From positions 16,362-27,010 of the forward strand of contig DGNJ01000128.1 of NCBI GenBank assembly GCA_002388905.1: a stretch of 10,649 bases of DNA. The letters are read 5' to 3'. Under the pieces are notes generated by a model that saw only the letters and a program-made list of their open reading frames with translations, was not told the DNA's origin and did not search any database. The translations under genes and the position numbers were made by a program. Source of the stretch: Cellvibrionales bacterium UBA4495 (GTDB taxonomy: Bacteria > Pseudomonadota > Gammaproteobacteria > Pseudomonadales > Porticoccaceae). Numbering within the stretch: position 1 is the stretch's first letter; each line of letters starts with the position of its first letter. Below are positions 6,004-10,649 of the stretch, one piece after another.

Positions 6004-8346
6004 ATGAAAGAAGGAAACGAAAAAACGCGAATCAGTGGGCCGATACTGTTCCTGTCCCTGGCTTTTATAGCCCTGGTCGGGTTCGTCGTCTTCAACCTGA
6101 CCGTTGTTTTTACGGATGCCGCCAGGGACAAGAACAACCTGGAACTGGTTTCGGAGTTGCGTGCCCTGTCCTATCGGATTTCCGGGCTGTCCCGCGAGGC
6201 CACCGAGGGTCGGGAAGAAGCCTTTGCCGAACTGGAGTCGGTGATGGGCCAGATGGAGGGAACATGGCAGCGATTGAGCAAGAGCGGCGAGGAGTTGCCC
6301 GATGCCACCATGCGCCGTTTCGAGGAGACCTGGTCCGGCATCCAGGAAAGTGTCGAGACCATCCTGGCGGACAAGGAGACCATCATCTTCCTCAACGACG
6401 TGGTGGCGACGCTCAACGAACGCCTGCCCCAATTACAGCAGGAACACACCCGGGTGGTTGAATTGCTGCTCGACAGTGGTGCCCCGGCGGATCAGGTAGC
6501 GGTTGCCCAGGCCCAGTCCTGGCGCGCCGAGCGTATCGGGCGCAACGTGGACAAAATGCTCGCCGGGGGCGAGGACGCGGAAATTGCCGCGGACCAGTTC
6601 AACCGCGATGCCAACCTGTTCGGGCGAGTCCTGCAGGGCATGAAAAGCGGCGACCGGGCGCTCGGTATCAGCCGCGTTACCAACGCCCAGGCACAGGAGA
6701 GTCTCGAGCGAATTTCCACACAATTCGAATTTGTCAGTAACTCCATTGAGGAGATTTTCGAGGCGGCGCCGGCGCTGTTCCGCGCCCGCCAGGCAACGGA
6801 AGCCATCCTCGACCAGACTCCCAGCCTGCTGGAAAATATCGCCGGTCTGGCCGATGCTATCGGCAACCTGCCCCAGCAGCGCACCTTTACCAACCAGACT
6901 GCCCTGGCGGCGGGTATCCTTGCCGCCGTCTTCCTGGCCCTGATCGGCCTGCAGATCTATGCCGGTACCCGCCGGCGGCTGCGCGAGAGCGCGGAAGCCA
7001 ACGAAAAGAATCAGCAGGCCATTCTCCGGCTACTCGATGAAATCGAGGGGCTCGGCGACGGCGACCTCACCGCTCAGGCAACGGTTACCGAGGATTTCAC
7101 CGGTGCCATTGCCGACGCCATCAACTTCGCCATCCTCCAGCTCCGGGAACTGGTGGCGCGGATCCAGGATACCGCCGAGAACGTATCCGCCGCCGCCAAT
7201 GAGACCCGCGCCACGGCCATGCAGCTTACCGAATCCTCCGAACACCAGGCCCAGGAGATCGCCGGCGCTTCCGCTGCCATCAATGAAATGGCCATCACCA
7301 TCGATCAGGTGTCTGCCAACGCCTCGGAGTCGGCGGCGGTTGCCGATAAATCGGTGCGGCTCGCCACCAACGGTGCCACGGTTGTCCAGAGCACCGTCAC
7401 CGGCATGGATACCATCCGGGAGCAGATCCAGGACACCTCAAAGCGCATCAAGCGCCTGGGGGAAAGCTCCCAGGAGATCGGCGATATTGTTTCCCTGATC
7501 GGCGATATTGCCGACCAGACCAACATTCTCGCGTTGAATGCCGCCATCCAGGCCTCCATGGCCGGGGATGCCGGTCGCGGCTTCGCGGTGGTGGCGGACG
7601 AAGTCCAGCGGCTCGCGGAGCGTTCGGCCAACGCCACCAAGCAAATCTCCACCCTGGTCAATGCCATTCAGACGGACACCAACGAGGCGGTGTCCTCCAT
7701 GGAGCAGACCACATCGGAGGTGGTCAAGGGTGCCGAGCTGGCCCACGACGCCGGCTCCGCACTGGGGGAAATCCAGACCGTATCCACCAGCCTTGCGGAA
7801 CTGATCCAGGATATCTCCACGGCGGCCCGTCACCAGGCCACCACCGCGGGCCATATTTCCAACACCATGAACGTTATCCAGGACATCACGTCCCAGACTC
7901 TGGCGGGCACAAACAATACCGCCAACTCGATCGGCGAGCTGGCGGAAATGTCGGTGGAATTGCGCGAGTTCGTGTCAGGCTTCAAGCTGCCCGTCGACGA
8001 GAGCCGCCTGCACCGGAAACTGGATTTCGAGCCAACGCCCGAGACCATTGAGGAAACGGACGAAGGTGAGGATTTGCCCGGCGCCGTTGAAAGCGGCGAA
8101 ATTCGTGGTTCGGCCGGTTATTCCGAGGATGATCGAGTGCTCGACTACCCCCGCCAGGAGGAGAAAACCGATGACGCGGGCGTGCCCTCGCTTTCCGATG
8201 TGTTCGAGGAAGAGGATAGGGGACGCCACGCGGGTGCAACTCGACAGCAGGCCGCCCACAGCGAACTGGAGGACGAACTTGCCGATATCGACCTGGGTGA
8301 ATTCGATATCGACAGCGATTCCAAATCCACCAAGCACCGGGCGTAG
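6004..8346 (+). CDS. pilJ: Type IV pilus methyl-accepting chemotaxis protein PilJ, with long acidic tail
   Basis: A 780-residue receptor. Transmembrane helix 1 is at about 11-36; the periplasmic part (37-299) contains two PilJ-type helical modules, near LSYRISGLSREATEG and near SWRAERIGRNVDKMLAGG. Transmembrane helix 2 is at about 300-320, followed by a HAMP-like segment (321-380) and the signalling coiled coil. The tip region DQTNILALNAAIQASMAGD (504-522) and GRGFAVVADEVQRLAERS carry the PilJ form (QASMAGD) of the usual chemoreceptor hairpin. The receptor homology ends at LREFVSGFKLP (to 663), where P. aeruginosa PilJ (about 682 residues) nearly ends; here 117 more acidic residues follow. 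PilJ is the receptor of the Chp array, acting through PilI and ChpA, and is methylated by PilK. GGGAG at 5990-5994 supports the start. Confidence 0.96.
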   Translation: MKEGNEKTRISGPILFLSLAFIALVGFVVFNLTVVFTDAARDKNNLELVSELRALSYRISGLSREATEGREEAFAELESVMGQMEGTWQRLSKSGEELPDATMRRFEETWSGIQESVETILADKETIIFLNDVVATLNERLPQLQQEHTRVVELLLDSGAPADQVAVAQAQSWRAERIGRNVDKMLAGGEDAEIAADQFNRDANLFGRVLQGMKSGDRALGISRVTNAQAQESLERISTQFEFVSNSIEEIFEAAPALFRARQATEAILDQTPSLLENIAGLADAIGNLPQQRTFTNQTALAAGILAAVFLALIGLQIYAGTRRRLRESAEANEKNQQAILRLLDEIEGLGDGDLTAQATVTEDFTGAIADAINFAILQLRELVARIQDTAENVSAAANETRATAMQLTESSEHQAQEIAGASAAINEMAITIDQVSANASESAAVADKSVRLATNGATVVQSTVTGMDTIREQIQDTSKRIKRLGESSQEIGDIVSLIGDIADQTNILALNAAIQASMAGDAGRGFAVVADEVQRLAERSANATKQISTLVNAIQTDTNEAVSSMEQTTSEVVKGAELAHDAGSALGEIQTVSTSLAELIQDISTAARHQATTAGHISNTMNVIQDITSQTLAGTNNTANSIGELAEMSVELREFVSGFKLPVDESRLHRKLDFEPTPETIEETDEGEDLPGAVESGEIRGSAGYSEDDRVLDYPRQEEKTDDAGVPSLSDVFEEEDRGRHAGATRQQAAHSELEDELADIDLGEFDIDSDSKSTKHRA
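7993..8343 (+). other. Acidic, probably disordered C-terminal tail of PilJ
   Basis: Residues 664-780 hold 36 Asp/Glu and 13 Lys/Arg by my count, and contain no predicted heptad pattern or known domain. Two short hydrophobic patches stand out in the acidic background: SLSDVFEEED (near 729-738) and LADIDLGEFDID (near 759-770). The C-terminus (KSTKHRA) is not the NWETF-type pentapeptide that tethers CheR and CheB in enteric receptors. The reading frame is continuous with the receptor and GC-rich third positions continue, so this is not an obvious frameshift product. A docking or regulatory role is inference. Confidence 0.6.
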
Positions 8347-8366
8347 CGGCGCCGTCCCGGGGTCCC

Positions 8367-9236
8367 ATGGCAAATCCGGCACCGCGTATCGACTTCCCGG
8401 ATGACAGCGGCATCAGCGATCGCCAGTACCGTCTGTGGAAGGAAATGCTTGAAAACCGCACCGGTGTCCGTATTGCGCCGGATCGGGACCGCTTCGCCCG
8501 TGGTCAGATTGCCCGCCGCATGGCGGAACTGGACGTGAGGGATCCGGACACCTATTTCCGCGAAGTCCTCGAGACCCTGTCGGGTAACGCCGAATGGGGG
8601 CTGCTGCTCGACCGGCTGTTGAACAAGGAGACCCGGTTTTTCCGTCACCGGGATTCATTCGAGTACCTGGAGCAGCGAATTTCCGAGCGCCTCGCTCGTA
8701 GCGAGCTTGCCGGTACGCTCAGCGCCTGGAGTGTCGGATGCTCCACGGGTGAGGAAAGCTATTCCCTGTCGATGACACTTTATGCCGCCTGCAACGCGGC
8801 GGGTCATCGGCCCCGTTTCGGCGTCATGGGTACCGATATCAGCCGGGAGGCCCTGCAAACCGCCCGCCGCGGCATTTACCGGGACTCGGCCATGACCGGG
8901 CTGTCGGTGGGTGAAAAGCTTCGCTTTTTTGTGCCGGAAGGCCCGGACCACTGCCGGGTCGCGGATGATCTTCGGCATCGCACCGGTTTTATCGAAAGCA
9001 ATATTCTCGAATCGGTCAGTCCGCCGTTTGCCGATGCCATGGATATCATCTTCTGCCACAATGTTTTGATTTACTTTCGACGGTGGCGTCGGCGACAGGT
9101 GGTATCCCGGCTGGTTGCCAGCCTGAAGGTCGGCGGTCTGTTGCTGGTGGGTCCTGGGGAGCTGTCCGACTGGGTGCCGCCGGGGCTCGAACGGGATCGC
9201 TACCCGGGGGTGCAGGCCTATGTGCGAATTGAATAA
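8367..9236 (+). CDS. pilK: CheR-type chemoreceptor methyltransferase PilK
   Basis: A 289-residue CheR family protein (P. aeruginosa PilK is about 291). The N-terminal helical CheR domain (about 18-75) is followed by NKETRFFR (86-93), the SAM-binding loop VGCSTGEESYSL (G124, E129, E130), MGTDIS (D157) and CHNVLIYF (230-237, usually CRNVLIYF). It lacks a C-terminal TPR region. It transfers methyl groups from S-adenosylmethionine to glutamates in the PilJ coiled coil, tuning kinase control. The ATG at 8367 lies 20 bases after pilJ; the Shine-Dalgarno is weak (CGGGG at 8358-8362), so coupling to pilJ translation is plausible. The matching methylesterase (ChpB in P. aeruginosa) would be expected after chpA, outside the window. 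Confidence 0.94.
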   Translation: MANPAPRIDFPDDSGISDRQYRLWKEMLENRTGVRIAPDRDRFARGQIARRMAELDVRDPDTYFREVLETLSGNAEWGLLLDRLLNKETRFFRHRDSFEYLEQRISERLARSELAGTLSAWSVGCSTGEESYSLSMTLYAACNAAGHRPRFGVMGTDISREALQTARRGIYRDSAMTGLSVGEKLRFFVPEGPDHCRVADDLRHRTGFIESNILESVSPPFADAMDIIFCHNVLIYFRRWRRRQVVSRLVASLKVGGLLLVGPGELSDWVPPGLERDRYPGVQAYVRIE

Positions 9237-9248
9237 GCGAGGTGGGTA

Positions 9249-10649
9249 ATGGAAACGCATCGCACGCTCCAGGGACTCGAATGGCTTACCGACGAGGTGG
9301 AGAGCAGCCTGACCCAGGCTTTCGACGCACTCGAAGCCTTCCTTCAGGATAACGAAGACGAAGCCCAGCTACGGTTTTGCCTGGGCTACGTCCATCAGGT
9401 CGGCGGCTCCCTCAAGATGGCCCAATGCGCCGGTGGCGAGCTTCTGGTGGACGAGATGGAGCAACTGGTCGGGGCGCTGATCGCCGGCAAGGTCAAGAGT
9501 GTACCGGAAGCCTGCGAGGTGCTGATTCAGGCCATTCACAAGGTACCCAGTTATCTTAAGCACATCACCACCACCGGCAGTGACCAGCCTGCCCTGTTGC
9601 TGAGTCTCCTCAATGACCTGCGGGCGGTTCGGGGAGACAGGCTTGCCACCGACAATATTCTGTTTGCCCCGGACTTGTCACCGCTGGGAGAGGTGCCGCG
9701 TGAACTGCCGCCGGCGGATGACCAGGCCCTCGAAGTACTGACCCGAAAGCTTCGCCAGATGTACCAGCTGGCCCTGCTGGGCCTGCTCAAGCAGCAGGAG
9801 CCGGACAAACATGCCGCCAACCTGGAAAAGGTATTCGCGAGGCTTCGGGAAATCGCCAGGGGTACGCCGCGGGAACAACTCTGGCGGGTGGCCGGCGCAG
9901 TGGTTGAGGGGGTTTTTCACCACAGCATTCCCCTGACCCTGGCCGTCCGGCTACTGCTCAGGGAACTCGACCGGGAGATACGTGCGCTCATCGACCGGGG
10001 CAAGATCGCCCTGACAGATCCATTTCCGGAAAGTCTGTTTAAGAGTCTGCTTTACTACGTGGCTTTCTCGGGGGCCGAAACTCCCCGGATCGCCGCCGTC
10101 CGGGATGATTTCAAGCTGGACGATGCCCTGCCCGTCGGCGTCCTCGAGGATGCCGGCAAAGGTATGGTGCCCAGCTTCGACAGGGAGGTGGTGGAGGCCA
10201 TCTCTGTCGGCCTTGCCAAGGAGCTTGACGCCGTCAAGGATATGGTCGACGAATTCATGGGCGACGACCGGACCGTCGGCAGTCTCGAGCGCACGCTTCC
10301 CTACCTGAAGCGTATAGCAGACACTTTCGCCATGACCGGTCAGGTCCGTTTGCGGGACGAAACCCAAAGTATCATCGCTCGCATCCGGGGCTGGATTGAC
10401 GCGGGTGAGAGACCCGGCGACGGGGAGCTTGAAAGTCTGGCCGCGCGCATCATCGACCTGGAAACCGCGCTCATTGCCTGGCAATCAGACTACCGGGACA
10501 GTGCCGAAAGCGCGGGCCTGCCGGTTGAGCGGCGCCTCGAGTTCAACCGGGCTCGCGGGGCTCTTTTTCGGGAAATCAGCAATGGTATCGAGCAGGTCAA
10601 GGAAGCCATTGTCGAATATATCGCCGCGCGCATGGATCCCGCTTTCCTG
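9249..10649 (+). CDS. chpA: Chemotaxis histidine kinase ChpA, N-terminal part (partial)
   Basis: The frame is open from ATG 9249 to the right edge, 467 codons without a stop. GAGG at 9239-9242 is the Shine-Dalgarno and the pilK stop is 12 bases upstream. The N-terminus (ETHRTLQGLEWLTDEVESSLTQ with RFCLGYVHQVGGSLKM) matches the first Hpt-like domain of ChpA; H49 in VHQVGGSL is the candidate phosphorylated histidine. LNDLRAVRGDRL and LFAPDLSPLG (about 122-146) and the helical region beyond, related to FimL, also follow the known protein. P. aeruginosa ChpA is about 2470 residues with several Hpt domains, an ATPase kinase core, a CheW part and a receiver, none of which is visible here. It is the kinase of the Chp system that phosphorylates PilG and PilH. 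No frameshift is seen in the visible part. Confidence 0.93.
   Translation, partial: METHRTLQGLEWLTDEVESSLTQAFDALEAFLQDNEDEAQLRFCLGYVHQVGGSLKMAQCAGGELLVDEMEQLVGALIAGKVKSVPEACEVLIQAIHKVPSYLKHITTTGSDQPALLLSLLNDLRAVRGDRLATDNILFAPDLSPLGEVPRELPPADDQALEVLTRKLRQMYQLALLGLLKQQEPDKHAANLEKVFARLREIARGTPREQLWRVAGAVVEGVFHHSIPLTLAVRLLLRELDREIRALIDRGKIALTDPFPESLFKSLLYYVAFSGAETPRIAAVRDDFKLDDALPVGVLEDAGKGMVPSFDREVVEAISVGLAKELDAVKDMVDEFMGDDRTVGSLERTLPYLKRIADTFAMTGQVRLRDETQSIIARIRGWIDAGERPGDGELESLAARIIDLETALIAWQSDYRDSAESAGLPVERRLEFNRARGALFREISNGIEQVKEAIVEYIAARMDPAFL

Noticed and set aside
5357..6004. A 215-codon minus-strand open frame across pilI
   Set aside because: It is antisense to pilI, which has clear CheW features; the translated peptide resembles no family and runs through the pilI/pilJ gap.
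8284..8313. Two copies of GATATCGAC in the pilJ tail as a DNA motif
   Set aside because: They encode the repeated Asp-Ile-Asp of the acidic tail and are best explained by the protein sequence.

Overview
The window is an ordinary-looking chromosomal segment of a GC-rich gammaproteobacterium. Gene content, order and protein motifs match the type IV pilus (T4P) twitching loci known from Pseudomonas aeruginosa (pilT-pilU and gshB/pilGHIJK-chpA). The exact genus cannot be named from the sequence; a non-Pseudomonas gammaproteobacterium is my inference, because the pilU end lies directly against ruvX, without the pyr genes I remember separating these blocks in PAO1.

Layout. Positions 1-1373 (+) hold the end of the retraction ATPase gene pilT and the complete pilU. 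Positions 1386-4304 (-) hold a compact four-gene run, read from right to left: gshB (glutathione synthetase), a TonB-type energy transducer (TonB3-like), yqgE/algH and ruvX/yqgF. Neighbouring genes overlap by 4 to 8 bases or lie 72 bases apart, so they probably form one transcript. It converges on pilU with only 12 bases between the stop codons. Positions 4305-4566 form the divergent control region between gshB and pilG; it holds two perfect 8-bp inverted repeats and only weak promoter-like boxes. Positions 4567-10649 (+) hold the Chp (Pil-Chp) chemosensory operon: pilG and pilH (CheY-like), pilI (CheW-like), pilJ (methyl-accepting protein), pilK (CheR methyltransferase) and the first 467 codons of chpA (giant CheA-type kinase), which runs off the right edge.

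How the genes work together. By family knowledge, PilJ senses a pilus- or surface-linked signal and, through PilI, controls the kinase ChpA. ChpA phosphorylates PilG and PilH, which influence pilus extension and retraction and, in P. aeruginosa, cAMP levels. PilK methylates the receptor. PilT and PilU are the ATPases that pull the pilus back. A TonB3 protein encoded at this place in P. aeruginosa has been reported to affect twitching, so the minus-strand genes may not be functionally unrelated.

I did not find an undescribed multi-gene system. The points worth a second look are a 117-residue acidic tail on PilJ beyond the usual receptor end, the inverted repeats (with a possible alternative pairing) upstream of gshB, the tight convergent pilU/ruvX junction, and the unusual linker of the TonB protein. 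I saw no tRNA, rRNA, insertion sequence, CRISPR array or phage gene.
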